From positions 251,367,946 to 251,431,945 of the forward strand of contig OX352772.1 of assembly GCA_947095535.1 (NCBI GenBank): a stretch of 64,000 nucleotides of DNA, read 5' to 3'. Under the pieces are notes generated by a model that was not told where the DNA came from, searched no databases, and worked only from the letters and a program-made list of their open reading frames with translations. Source of the DNA: Poecilobothrus nobilitatus. Taxonomy: Eukaryota > Arthropoda > Insecta > Diptera > Dolichopodidae. Shown piece by piece: positions 22,517-34,075 of the stretch (within the stretch, counting starts at the first letter, position 1; every line of letters starts with the position of its first letter). The position numbers and the translations under genes were made by a program.

Positions 22517-23673
22517 ATGGATAACTTATTTGATAATCCTGTTATTGATGAAAGTATAACAAGCGCACATATTCACCATTCATAGATTCATTTAATAAAA
22601 GCGATATTATTCGCATACAAATACAAAATCAAAATTTAAATATTTTACCACCTACCAGTATGCTTATTATTGAAGGATTTATTTCAAAACAAGATGGAAG
22701 CCCTAAAAGCAAAAACAACTTTGATTAGCAATGCAATGGCATTTCTATTCGATGAAATACGCTAAGAATTAAATGGAAAGGAAATTGACCACTGTCGAAA
22801 TGTTGGTATAACAACATGTTTAAAAAATTTTATTTCGTTAAATGAAAAGGAGTGAAGCTCTCATGAATGTATGTTGGTCTCCCAAAGCAATAATCGAAAT
22901 CACAATTTTTCAACTATTGTATGCCATTGGAAAAGCTCTTTGGATTTGCTGAAGATCATAAAAATATTATACCGAATGCAAAACATGAATTAATTTTAGT
23001 ACATTCACGATCTGATAATAATTCTTTACTTTGCACTGACATTAATGAAAAACCAAAAATCCAATTACTTGAAGTGCAATGGCCAGTGTAACATATCAAT
23101 TTAGCTGATTCACTCAAATTAAACTTAAACAAAAATATTGATAATAATGCAAAAATGATATTAGCTTTTAGAAATTGGGATTTAGATGAATATCCAACAT
23201 TACCGCAAAATACTAACCATCATATTTGCAAAGTTAAAACTACAACTCAACTTGAAAAGCCACGTTTTATTATATTTGCTCTACAAATAAATAAGTTAAA
23301 TCAACTTAAAGATAATCCATCGACATTCGATCATTACAATGTAGAAGAGTCAAAAGTTTACTTAAATTCAGAGGCTTATCCATATGAAAACATGAATTTA
23401 AATTTTGAAAGAAATCGTTATGGAATTGCTTATGAGGCATACAACAGCTTTCGACGTAATTATTATAATAATTCTATACCTGAACCTTTACTAACATGGG
23501 AGGAGTTTAAAAAAAGTGTTACAATTTTCGTAATAGATACCCGTTATCAAAATAAAAATTTAAAGGTGGGGTCAGTTGATGTACCAGCAAATACTACAGC
23601 CTACTGTCTTTTGTTACATGATAGACTAGTTGAATTTCAACCACTTTGCAGGGATGTTAATAAAATTAATTAA
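22517..23673 (+). pseudogene. Maverick major capsid protein homologue, decayed
   Basis: The start MDNLFDNPVIDESITSA matches the MCP at 47922-49127. Frameshifts occur near 22565-22680 and several more before 23155, after which 172 codons are open: FRNWDLDEYPTLPQNTNHHI, RFIIFALQ, VYLNSEAYPYENMNLNFERN and the end CLLLHDRLVEFQPL. Double-jelly-roll type by similarity. It lacks a short piece near the end (the KIELKTLKKIP segment of the intact protein). Confidence 0.8.
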
Positions 23674-23787
23674 ATTATAAATCAATGAATTTTTCTAATG
23701 AAATTACAACAACAACAGCGGAATATATATCATCATCAACATCATAAGTTTATTATTTGTTTTATATACTTGATATACGTTTAAATA

Positions 23788-24251
23788 ATGGAATACGTAA
23801 TAATTGATATTCAAGGTTTCCGAGATAATATCAACAAATTTATTCTAAAAGGAAGTACAATATTAACTTCAAATAATGAAATTCAGCATTTCATAATCAA
23901 ACCTCCATCCAGTTATCATATACTTGAATCAAAATATACAAATGAATAGATTCGAAAATATCATCACGCATTTAAATGGAATGATGGTAGAACTAATTTT
24001 GATGATGTTATCAGTTTTTTAAAAATGTTTACAAATAAACTTAAAATTTATGTTAAAGGGAAAGAGAAGGAAAATGGATTAGTAATATATTGCAACATAA
24101 TAATGTTATTGATTTGACTGAACAAGATTGTACAAGTTTCAAAATTAAAAAAAAAAAACAAATAAGCAACCCACTAAATCGATGTTCATTTAATCACATT
24201 GGTCATTGTGCTATTGAAAATGTTTACACATTGAGATCGTTAGTAAAGTAA
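23788..24251 (+). pseudogene. Homologue of the Maverick IIDIQGF protein, more complete
   Basis: Begins MEYVIIDIQGFRDN, then FIIKPPSSYHILESKY, a TAG at about 23947, YHHAFKWNDGRTNFDDV, a KIYVKGKEKE segment and a C-terminal RCSFNHIGHCAIENV part with Cys and His. The intact Maverick copy (47487-47856) is deleted in the middle, so this older copy shows the full layout. IIDIQGF could be the first strand of an RNase H-like exonuclease fold; that is only a suggestion. Confidence 0.6.
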
Positions 24252-24334
24252 AAACAAAAAATTATTGGTATAAGCTAAATTTTTCTATTTAAACGGGTTG
24301 TAGATTTTTAAGGAATCAAGTAATTTTTAAGGAA

Positions 24335-24447
24335 TCAATCATAATCAAGTTCCAAAAATAAGATTGGGTTCATTTTCTTCTGCGATGAAATATGAAAAAA
24401 AGGAAGATGAAAAATCAACATCATCATCATCCTCAAAAAAGCAATAA
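24335..24447 (+). pseudogene. Remnant of the small Ser-rich Maverick ORF
   Basis: VPKIRLGSFSSAMKYEKK then a run of serines before a stop, comparable with the 49-aa ORF at 47195-47344, which ends RVPSSSTSTKS and stands in the same relative place. The match is weak. Confidence 0.35.
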
Positions 24448-25518
24448 ATTTCTTAATTTTTATATATATGATGCATTAAATACTAAAAAATTATGATTTA
24501 AATTTTTTGTTTTGTAAAATAATTTTTTAATTAAAACCATAAAAAAGAGTAAGTTGTCCATCAATTTATGCTTTTACACAAGTATGGATTTTTGAAAAAT
24601 TGCCAATATGCAAACCTGTATATCTGAAAAATAACAGAAATTAAAATAACAAGAAAAGTAGATTCTTTTTAGTTCTTTATTTAATGCTTTTTAACAAAAC
24701 TGTACTGTTCAATTTATTTTTTATGTTTTTATTATAATTTAATTACATTATTATTTTTTGATGTAATATGTAGTTTGTAAAAAATTTCTTTATTAGAAAT
24801 TTTTTTATTTAGACATTTAATAATCGAAGGGGTAAACATTTTTCCATACTACGTTGGCAAAAATGAGTAAAAATTCTTCATTTCAATCATGATGCTTTTT
24901 TGCGGTGTGTCTTCCACAGTGGTGATAAATCTAGATGGTTGTTCCTCAAATTTAAGTAATTTAAGTAGTAATTTCTATTTGAAATTAAATCAGAATAAAA
25001 AATTATTAAAAACTTCTTCATTATTTCTATTTTTAATCATTAAAGTGAATTTTCACTTATGAGCATATAAAGAACTGTTAAAATATGTCAAAGAATTTTT
25101 GGACTACAGAACCACAAACATCGGGTTTTAAACAATTTATTATATTATACATTCGATACTTTAAATTTTCTATAGTGTAGAAAAACAATTAATGATTAAG
25201 TAATGATTAAGTAATGATTTGATTTTCAGTAAATTCATTGTGATAAGATGATATTAAGATTTAATAAAAAACTTCTTTAATAATTCTATTTCTAATCAAG
25301 AAAGCAAATTTGTGTTTATAAGTATATGAACAACTATTAAAATATGTCTAACTATTTAAATATGTAAAAATATTTTGGAGCATAAAACCATAAACATCCC
25401 TTTTTCTAATAAAAATTTAAAACAAATTTTTTTTTTCTTTTTTAAATTTGAGCTATAAGTAGCGAGTTCTTTTTTAAAAAATATATTAATTAAATAGTGA
25501 AAATTTAAAAAATATAAT
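24448..25518. other. Non-coding remnant of the ancient Maverick with a diverged tandem repeat
   Basis: No genes seen. Two stretches, 24985-25127 and 25250-25405, are diverged copies (AAAACTTCTT, CTATTTYTAATCA, ATATGTC, CATAAACATC in the same order). The gene that should lie here by comparison (acidic/basic 187-aa protein) is absent. Confidence 0.5.
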
Positions 25519-25920
25519 ATGACGTTTATTTACACGGTGAGTGCAATTCAACGAATGGGATACCAAGTTGATCGTTTTTACAACAATTTCATAGTAAAAG
25601 AAGCTTGTGGAATAGGAAAACGCTATTACCTAATATACAGATACTTCGATTTCACTGAAAATATTCTTTATAATAATGATGAAGAATACAATATGGCGTG
25701 TTACAAATACAGAAAAGAGATAGTATACTGTTCCGAATGTCTCGATGAAGCAAACAGCAGAAATAAGAAGGATATAAAATCCCTATACACTGCTTTCAAC
25801 TGTCTTGTATTATTCGATTGTAGAGACGATGCAATTGATTTTGCAGAAAATTATGGTCCATACTGTATGTGGTGTGGCATAAACAAGATATCTGAAATAA
25901 TGTCTCAAAAAGAGTTTTAG
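25519..25920 (+). CDS. 133-aa cysteine protein of the ancient Maverick
   Basis: An uninterrupted frame. The C-terminal half matches the protein at 45766-46095: a VYCSECLDEA (CxxC) strand, a FDCRDDAIDFAENYGPYCMWC end with a second CxxC. Four cysteines in two pairs suggest a zinc-binding or redox module. The N-terminal half (YQVDRFYNNFIVKEACG) is missing from the newer copy. It lies on the plus strand although PolB beside it is on the minus strand, whereas in the intact element both share a strand. Function unknown. Confidence 0.6.
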   Translation: MTFIYTVSAIQRMGYQVDRFYNNFIVKEACGIGKRYYLIYRYFDFTENILYNNDEEYNMACYKYRKEIVYCSECLDEANSRNKKDIKSLYTAFNCLVLFDCRDDAIDFAENYGPYCMWCGINKISEIMSQKEF

Positions 25921-26084
25921 AACATTATTTCAAAAATGAATAAAATGAAATAAAGTAAATTAAATTTGCTCATATATTTTAATCATCTTATTTTTCGATA
26001 ATAAAATTAAATAAAAAATTAAATTTTTTATTATTATTATTATTATTACAGTTTATTTTATTTTATTTTTTTTTTTGATAACGG

Positions 26085-27386
26085 AGGACTTAACGAAATT
26101 TTCTTCTGTAAATAAAATAAATTATGGTTATGAGATCTAATAGTACTTTGTTCATGTATGAATTCATAATTTTCATCAAGACTTGTCTTGTAATTCTCAT
26201 ATGTAATATCATTCTTTAATATGGTATGTTTAATACCTTTTGCTTTTTTGATTGATTGAGGTTCTTTAAGTACATTTAATGCATACATTTTAGCGCGAAG
26301 GCCTACAAATTCAAGCATAATTTTACCATTATTTTCGTCTTTCATCAACTCTGGGAATTTTTTGTTGACTTAAGCTATACCGTAAACATTATTCTTACCA
26401 AAATCAGAAGTATCAAACCGGTGCAAATCCTGTTTAATGTCTTCAAAAGCATCATCAGTTTTTATTTGATATATAAGAGAATCAGTATCTGCGTAGCACA
26501 ACTGAAAATTATTAGCATATTTTTCCTGCATGTAATCATAATGGAACTCGTACAATATAGTTTTTGATATGTTTAATATCGCCATTCCAACATATATAGG
26601 TTTATTGAAAATCAGCATTGCAAATTAATTTAAATGAATTTTTTTCGAATTCATTTTTTGCATTTTTTCTTAGTTCAGCACAAAATTCCATAAAAGGCCT
26701 CATCTAATCACTTTGAGAAAACTTTATTGCACGATGTATTTTTCTAAGTTTCAAACCTTTATTTAAATATTGTTTCAAATTTCTATAATGAACAATGTAA
26801 TTCGTTTTATTTGTTAGTGTTGCTAGCATCTGTACTTCTTTTGAGCCTGGTGGAGCACTTTTTTCAGGAGCCATAGGCAAATCACTTTGTTTATCATGAA
26901 TAGTTCCTGGATACTCTAAATCAACTTCTAATATAAAACCATATTCTGAATCGTCAGCAACATTGAAATTTAAAATATCGATTTCATCAACCCATTCTAG
27001 ATTTTTATATGGTAGATATTGCATCATTGCCCACGAATACATGGCGTTAACATCATAATACATTAGATAAGAAGATTCTTGATTTTTATCATATTAAGGC
27101 ATGTATTTATTGATAGCCTTCGCATATCTTTTAGTACATTGTGTTAAACCACGTCTAACACCATTTTCAATAAACATTAGCATGTCAACATCATTTATTA
27201 GTTATATTTCTACATCCCATGCAAGACCAGGTACAGTGAAATAATGTGATGGATCTAATTTAAAGTTCTTTATACAATCTTCTCTAAAATTTTCGAAAAC
27301 ATCAGCAAGCAAAATTACATCAACTTTTAAATATATATCACTATACTTTCCAATTATATTTTTATTTCATATTTATATTTGTCTTT
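26085..27386 (-). pseudogene. Maverick DNA polymerase B, decayed C-terminal half
   Basis: Read downward from 27386: [11 protein letters not shown] (Exo III side), PGLAWDVE, the polymerase A motif YYDVNAMYSWAM (about 27060), PLPMAPEKSAPPGSKE, then a deletion near 26640 that removes motif B, then CYADTDSLIYQI (motif C, about 26480) and a C-terminal LRAKMYAL segment. Frames are broken at 26349-26369 and 26619-26703. A Helentron-like element starts at 27387 inside the gene. Confidence 0.8.
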
Positions 27387-28981
27387 ACACCCGTACGATA
27401 GGATCGGGTATAATAAAATTACTCCTCCGTTTGTAACACCTCGAAGTATGTGAGCTAGATATACCTTCAAAGGTATGGATCGGATCAGAAAAAAATTCTA
27501 AGTCGATTGAGCCATGTCCGTCCGTCCGTCCGTCAGCACGCTAACTCAAAAACTACGAAAGCTAGAATCTTGAAATTTACACAACATATTCTAGGAGCAA
27601 TTTGTAGGTTCCTTATTTTTTTTGGTTGAGTTCCGACCAAAACTTCGGGTAGCTCTCGAACACTTAACTTTTAGATTCCCACATTTTTTTTGAAATAGAG
27701 CTATGAAATTTTAACTGCTGATAGAAGTCATAAAAATATTAATTTTATTTTTAATAACTTTTTTTTGTAGCCCCACCCGTTACGGAGGAACAGCTCCCTA
27801 AAGGTTCAAAAAACCTCTATATTTAAATATAGCACAAGTTATATAAAATATATCTTCATTTTGAAAATGGCAAACGATTACTGCTTTTATTAGCTTTAAA
27901 AGTATATATACAATAAATATATAGTTGTGGCATACGGTGTCTTAATTTACCGTTATGCGGAACTAAAATTTTGCAAAATTCTTTAACCCTTCTATCTTCT
28001 AAACGGTTTAAGTTGGAAACATGAAATTTTGATAGAAGTTAGATCTTCGAAAATAAGTATGAGTCATTTCAGAAATTTTTTTTGTATCACCTTCCGTTTA
28101 GGAAGTGTAAAGGGTCAAAAACTGAAAATTTCCTATTTTTAAATACCTGTAACTTGAACACCTGTTCAAATTTTTTTGAAGTAATACACAAAAATAAAAG
28201 CTTCAACATTATACTCTTATTTCTGTTAACAACTTTTTTTAATAATATAGGGTTACTTTATAATTTACTTTATAGTTGAATTGAACAAATTTCTTTAACG
28301 AATTTTTTGCATTTTGTTTTACTCGATAATTTGAAATTGTTGAAGATATAATGCGTAGTACAAAAAAATGTAAATAAATAAATAACATAACGGTTGCTTG
28401 AAGAATTTTTATTCATATGATATTGATATAGATACATCGTATATCTCACTGATGAATGAATGATAAGAGTATAGATGTATATTATATAGCGCCGTATTTA
28501 CATACATATATGTATTTTATTGTACTTATAAGAAATTATTCTATGAATGGAAATATTTTTAAAGAAATATTGCAATGTATGGTGATATACTTATAACAAT
28601 ATAAATATACTATGTACGCATTAATATAACATAATATTTAAAATTATATTTACTATTTTGTACTTAGTAAATTTAATATACATTTACTGCTTAGTATTAA
28701 ATGGTACTATAGAATATTTGGAAAAGTTTTGGATTGATAATCGTTATGTGGAAGGTTAGAATCTGCTTTTGAAGAATGTACATATAAACATATAGTGTGA
28801 ATATATGTACAACCCATAGTTCTAGAAATTATAAAATTCACCCGAATTATTTTAAAATACTAAAATATTAAAAAAATAATATTGTAAGCAGAGTGACAAA
28901 AATAATATTGTAAGTAGAGTGACATACATACGGTTCGTACGGGTATCTAAGAGTTGACAAAGGCAACTGTATTCTTTTTCG
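27387..28981 (+). mobile_element. Non-autonomous Helentron/DINE-like element, copy 1
   Basis: Same ends as the copy at 38008-39582: it begins ACACCCGTACGATAGGATCG, carries a sub-terminal CGTACGGGTAT near 28937 (inverted to the start) and ends with a hairpin AGTTGACAAAGGCAACT and then ATTCTTTTTCG. TT lies on both sides, the usual Helentron target. Inside are a (GTCC)n run near 27520 and conserved 'GTAGCCCCACCCGTTACGG'. No coding sequence. Family assignment is from the end structure. Confidence 0.7.
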
Positions 28982-28982
28982 T

Positions 28983-29095
28983 TTTATAATAATGACAGTT
29001 TAAGAAAACATCTAGAAAATTGTAAAAAATTTAACGAGTACCTATACAGTTTCATTTCCAAAAGAAAAAATTGTGAGGTTAAAAACTTCAAAAAA
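28983..29095 (+). pseudogene. Fragment of Maverick PolB zinc-finger region
   Basis: FYNNDSLRKHLENCKKFNEY matches FYNNISLQKHFENCKNLNGY of the intact polymerase at about 43200-43255, followed by a degraded VSFPxxKIVR part. It is on the plus strand, opposite to the PolB fragment left of the Helentron-like element, so an inversion or a second Maverick copy is involved. Confidence 0.6.
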
Positions 29096-29229
29096 ATTTA
29101 TTACAGCTAATTCTAATACTAAAAAAGCAGAAGAGCAGGACAGATATATGAGTAAGTAATAAGACAACAAAGCATTTGAGAAAACTCAAAATTAAGTTAT
29201 AACTATTAATAAATTTTCAATTTGGTCAA

Positions 29230-30080
29230 AATTAAAACCTAGAAACCAAACTTTGCATTTTTTAATAAATCCTGAGTAAATTCTAATATTCCTAATTTCA
29301 TCTGATGCTTAATTGAAAAGTTTGGGTGCTACGATTTTGAAAAAATGACTATAGTGAACTTTTTAAAACGAAGGCACATTAATAAAATTTCTGCTATTAA
29401 TTCTAAGATTGTATCTTTCTGTAAATCTCACATTTAAGTGACCTGATCTTAAAAAAAATAATTTCAACGTCTTAAATAAAAACAAATTTCTAATAGGAAG
29501 AATATTTAGCATTTGAAATAAGTAAAAGCTGCTATCATATTTCCTTTTTTTAAATATAATTTTAATGGCGTGTTTCTGTGCTACTAGAAGATTATACAAT
29601 TTATTAAAATATGCACCACCCCAGCAAACTATACCATATTGTAACTTTGATTGAAATAGTGCATAAAATGCGATAGTTGTAACTTTAGCAGTACTGTATT
29701 GTCTTATGAGATAAAGTTGTCTAATTACATTAAGTAAATAATTTTTTAGATATGTTGTGTGATCAAACCAGGACATTTTACAGTCTAAAACAAGACCAAG
29801 ATATTTAAATTTTTCCACTCTTTCAATTAAAAAACAATTATCAGAACACAAAGGTTTATCTGAAACTGTATTATCAGAAATTTTACAACATGTGCGATCA
29901 TGATAAAAGAGATTAAAATTTTAATTCGAGGTATTGTAAATATTAAAAAAAATCATGTATTTCGTTTTACAACTTATCACTAGCTTGTTTTTGCTAAACC
30001 AATGACTGATAATATTCAAATCATGATTTAACTTAAAAATTAGATCCTGCTGATTTTTGCAATTATACGCAAAATCAGTA
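29230..30080 (-). mobile_element. LINE family D fragment, RT C-terminal part
   Basis: On the minus strand: ATDFAYNCKNQQDL (after the active-site box), NKLVISCKTKYMIF, then after a stop KFKYLGLVLDCKMSW, KLQYGIVCWGG and QKHAIKIIFKK, the usual thumb and C-terminal region of Jockey/CR1-group RTs. The 5' part including the YADD box is missing at about 30080, where a LINE B fragment on the other strand begins. Confidence 0.75.
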
Positions 30081-30084
30081 GCAT

Positions 30085-32046
30085 CTACTTTGTATAAAGC
30101 GCACAAAAAAGATCCAAATAACATGGAAAAAAGAAAAATACTTAAAATATAAAAAAAGATGAAAAATGTTATACTGGAAGCTAAGAGTAGTCACATTAAC
30201 AACTGCATTCAAAAAGCAGGAAATGTTAATAGAAAACTATGAAAAGTTGTAAATTGCACAATAAAAAATAAAGAAGATGAAAAGAACGATTATATTGGTA
30301 ATCTGATTAAAGAAAATGGAGAAATTACCACAAGTGATATTGAAACTGCTAATACTCTAAACAAATATTTTAATGAAATAGGAGAATAATCATAAAAGAG
30401 AATCTACAGTGCTAAATACAATGCGCAATTCCATAAATCTAAGATCAGTATAGTTAACGCCAGTGACAGAACTTGAAATTGTTGCAATTGTTATGAATCT
30501 TCATAGAAATTCAGCTCTAGGGGCTGATAAAATTACTGTAAAAGATCTACAAGAATTAATACATATTATCAAAAATATTCAATGTAAAATGGTAAACTCA
30601 TGTCTTGCAAATGGAATTTATCCAAAGTGCTTAAAACAGGCCTTCATTGTACCAATTCACAAAGGTGGACAAAAAACGGATTGTGGAAAATATAGGCCTA
30701 TATAGCTGTTAAATTCAAACAGTAAAATATATGAAAGAGCTTTCGATACAAGAATACGGTCATTTATTCAGCAAACTATTGGCTTCGATTCGAATCAATA
30801 TCGATTTATAGAAGGAAGTGATATAGATTCTGCTATGTCGGTTACAATAGACCAAATTCATGAAGCATTAGATGAAGGGTACTATGTTGCGGCAATGTTT
30901 ATTGATCTAAGTAAAGCATTTGATGTTGTCAATCATGTGTGTGCGAATTGGAAACACTGTAAGCTCTGAGCTAGTGATTAATACTGGAGTTCTACAGGAA
31001 TCGTTACTGGGCCCACTTCTTTATTTATTATATGTAATGCATCTTTCAAAGTGTAACCTTGTACCAAAGTATACAATTTATGCAGACGACACAAATTTTG
31101 TATGTAAGCCTAAAACTTTAAACCAACTAGAAAATAACCTAAATAAGATATGGAACTATATGGTGATTGGCTGAACGGTAATGATCTCTGTATGAATCCC
31201 AAAAAGAAGTATTATATTGTATTTAAAACACCTAGACAAAGATATCAAGAAATTACAATAAAAGCAAGAGGAGTCACGGTAAAACAAGTTCAACATGTGA
31301 AATATCACGGAATGACTATAGATGAAAATCTTAAATGGGATAAACATATTAAACAATTAAAGAAAAGCATAATACCGATCATAATGACAATCAAAAGAAC
31401 AGGTGGTGTTCCAATCAAAGCCGCCAAATTAATTTACAACGGGTACATCTTGTCAAAAATTCGTTACAATATATGCAGTTGGACTAACAGTACAAAATTC
31501 CATGTCAATCAAATGGGTGTGATCATGAAAAATTCGTTAAAACCATCATACAAATTAAACCCTAGCTTGAATACTAAAAAATTGCATGAACCACAAATGA
31601 ACTCGACATAAACTAGTTAATATGCTTCGAAAAATGTAAATATGTGTATAAAATAATAAACACGAAAATGAAATCTTCATTAACAATTATAACAAGAAAT
31701 AATGTGCACAACTACAATATTAGATATGGAGGACATCTTCTGGTACCTAAAGCAACTACAACTAAGAAGCTACAAGGATTAAAATGCAGCTCAATAAAGA
31801 TGTTTAACACTGTACCTATTCAACTAAAACGTAGTCAAAACTTACATGAATTTAAACATAGACTTAAGAAATATTTAAAAAGCTTTAGAAATTAAATATT
31901 GTTCAAGAGAAAAAAAAAAATTGTAATGTAATTTATAAACTTTTAGGTTTTAGTATTAATTTAGATTTAGTTTAGAATTTAATTTCTTATACATAATTTT
32001 TTTTATATAAATTGTCTGAAATTAATAATAAATAAAAAAAAAAAAA
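30085..32046 (+). mobile_element. LINE family B, copy 3 (decayed reverse transcriptase)
   Basis: A 5'-truncated copy with a poly-A end at about 32035. It shows AFIVPIHKGGQ and CGKYRPI (30630-30705), FIDLSKAFDVVNH (30900), a deletion of the region after it, TGVLQESLLGPLL (normally PQGS, so mutated), the intact catalytic YADDTNF (31080) and the C-terminal domain to 31895. Breaks at 30706, 30945 and 31150-31174. More diverged from the 19.8-21.5 kb copy than those of family A are from each other. Confidence 0.8.
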
Positions 32047-32047
32047 T

Positions 32048-32390
32048 TTTGGACGTATCTCCAGAAACTGAAATTGTTCTGCCGCGAGATTTCAATATTC
32101 ATAACAGAGACTGGCTTCATTTTTCTAGTAACATCTCCCCAAGTTAAAACTCAATTGGGAAACCCACAGTTGGATCACTGACCTTGTTTTATAGATATCT
32201 CGTAGGAATTAAAACCTGTTCCATAGAAATAAAATAATTATTGCATCCCCTCAAAGTTTTCCAACGAGAAACAAGGAGGGCAATGCTCAAGGAGGGAGAT
32301 GCTCATCCCTACCATGTAGAGTTATCAAGATAGCGAAATACAGCTTATGGAAGTTCGTTTATCATGCGAGTTACGTTTTTATTTAATTAA
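32048..32390 (+). mobile_element. LINE family A chimeric remnant
   Basis: The first part gives DFNIHNRDWLHFS, the endonuclease strand of a LINE; directly after it comes LTLFYRYLVGIKTCSIEIK, which is the RT C-terminal region of family A (compare about 935-1090). All of the RT between is missing, so this is an internally deleted copy. Confidence 0.6.
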
Positions 32391-33389
32391 AACAATTTCT
32401 TTTGGTGTGCTTAAGACTGATTTTTATTTTATATGTTGTCTTATTTATATTAAAAATTTTAGAATTACTTAATGTTTAAGATAAGCATTTCTTAATATAG
32501 AAACAATAATATTACTTAATACTAATTACGAAATGTTTAGCAAATGTTAATGTATATTTATTTAAAATTTATTAATGAAAAATTAATTAACAGAAATGCT
32601 AAATTGCATTTCCTGTTATTCTTTGACTAAAATACTTTATTTATAAAAGGTGAATGAGCTAATAATTAATATTTAGGTTAACATTATTATAAACGAAAAA
32701 TATTTTTTATAAAAAGTGAATATCTGAATAGTAGAATATCTAAAAATTATAATATACCAGCGAACTACAGACTACTTGTCAATATTCCAACAGTCCGCAC
32801 TACTAATTAGCGCAATTGTTATGACATTACATCTGCGCGGCAATAAATTTCCAGAATCTCAACAAATTTCAACTACTTTCAACAACTTTCTGAAATTATT
32901 AAAATCATGACTTTTAAATTTTGGGCATAATGAAATTGAAATTTTGCTAGACAATTCTTATTAGTTTCTTTTTATGCTGTTAGCTTAATTTTTTTTTTTT
33001 TGATAATTATGTATTTTTATAAATTCATTTTTGTTTTCTTTTTTTACTTTTGCTGTAATTTTTACTTTTTTAAATCTTTTTATTTTCATATTAATTCTTT
33101 TTTATTATTCAAATTTAAATTGTTCACCCTGCTATAAACATTTATTAATATGTAAATTAATAAAAACGATCTTTATTAAACCATAAAATATGAATTAAGT
33201 AATATAAAACGCTATTTTTTTTTAAATTAATGGAAAATAATAATTGTCACTATAACTATTTTCTTGTACAAATTCTTTAATATTTTTATTTTTTTGTATC
33301 ATTTAAAAAAATATATTATCATATGTATATATATTGTAAGAAAATAAAGAACAAACTAAACTAAAAACTAAATTAAAACTCAAAGGCAT
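32391..33389. other. AT-rich stretch, nothing recognised
   Basis: No coding similarity, clear tandem repeat or RNA gene seen. Confidence 0.5.
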
Positions 33390-33775
33390 GTGTAGGATCA
33401 GAATCGAAAAATTAGTCGATTTAGCTTTGTCCGTGCGTCCGCCCGACCGTCAGCACGATTATTGAAGAACTAAAAATCTAGAGGCTTAAAATTAACACAA
33501 ATTGTTTTTGAATCATATTATAGGTTCAATATTTTTCTTGGTTGAGATCCGTACAAAACTTCTGGTAACACTCAAACAAAAACATTTTTCAGCTCCACAT
33601 TTTGCATAAACATTTTTCAATACTCCTATATCATTTCATGTCATAACAACTCTTTTCTGTAGCCCCACCCGTCACGGAATTACAGGCCCCCAAAGTTCGA
33701 AAAAGTCGTATTTATTATAACAAAAGTTCTATTATGTACATAAATCTTCAATCAAGAAACTATACATTAGGAGAG
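33390..33775 (+). mobile_element. Remnant of a Helentron/DINE-like element
   Basis: Carries the same internal words as the two full copies: AGCTTTGTCCGTGCGTCCG, GTCAGCACG, AAATTAACACAA, GTAGCCCCACCCGTCACGG. Both ends are missing. Confidence 0.6.
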
Positions 33776-34075
33776 ATTATAGAGTTGGATTCCAAATCAG
33801 GGTTTTATGCTTTTTGCAGAATATTTACAAAAACAAATAATTTTTATTCGAGATTTTTTTTCTCAAATTTCTTATGGAAAGAAAACAATTAGGAGAGGTT
33901 TTATATTTGGTTACAAAATCAGGATTACATTACGTTTCCAATTATATTTCCTAATTATTTTTTTACATACATATTCCAACACGAAAGAATTTGATAAAAA
34001 TCTTGGCAAAATAGTATTTCTGTAAAATTACTATTTGCCATAATGGAAAATTTAACATTAAATGCTCCTTAAAAT
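33776..34075. other. Unassigned stretch before LINE D
   Basis: Contains a short open frame (33807-34025) rich in Phe and Leu that looks like chance in T-rich sequence. Possibly the decayed 5' part of the following LINE. Confidence 0.4.

Larger units (their letters stand above)
7212..29100 (-). mobile_element. Ancient Maverick/Polinton in reverse orientation, broken by later insertions
   Basis: Two decayed blocks (7.2-11.27 and 21.62-27.39 kb) carry homologues of genes in the intact copy at 41-58 kb. Their order is secreted protein, integrase, 97-aa, fibre-like and WDDPNELVDRL genes, then penton, 59-aa ORF, MCP, 103-aa type and PolB. That is the reverse of the intact order, so I infer one old insertion. 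The ATPase, PLA2 and protease segment is missing at the break. The two blocks are separated by 10.3 kb of repeats and a LINE. The right end was not found. Confidence 0.65.

Noticed and set aside
33807..34025. 72-codon Phe/Leu-rich frame
   Set aside because: T-rich low complexity without similarity to any neighbour; probably chance.
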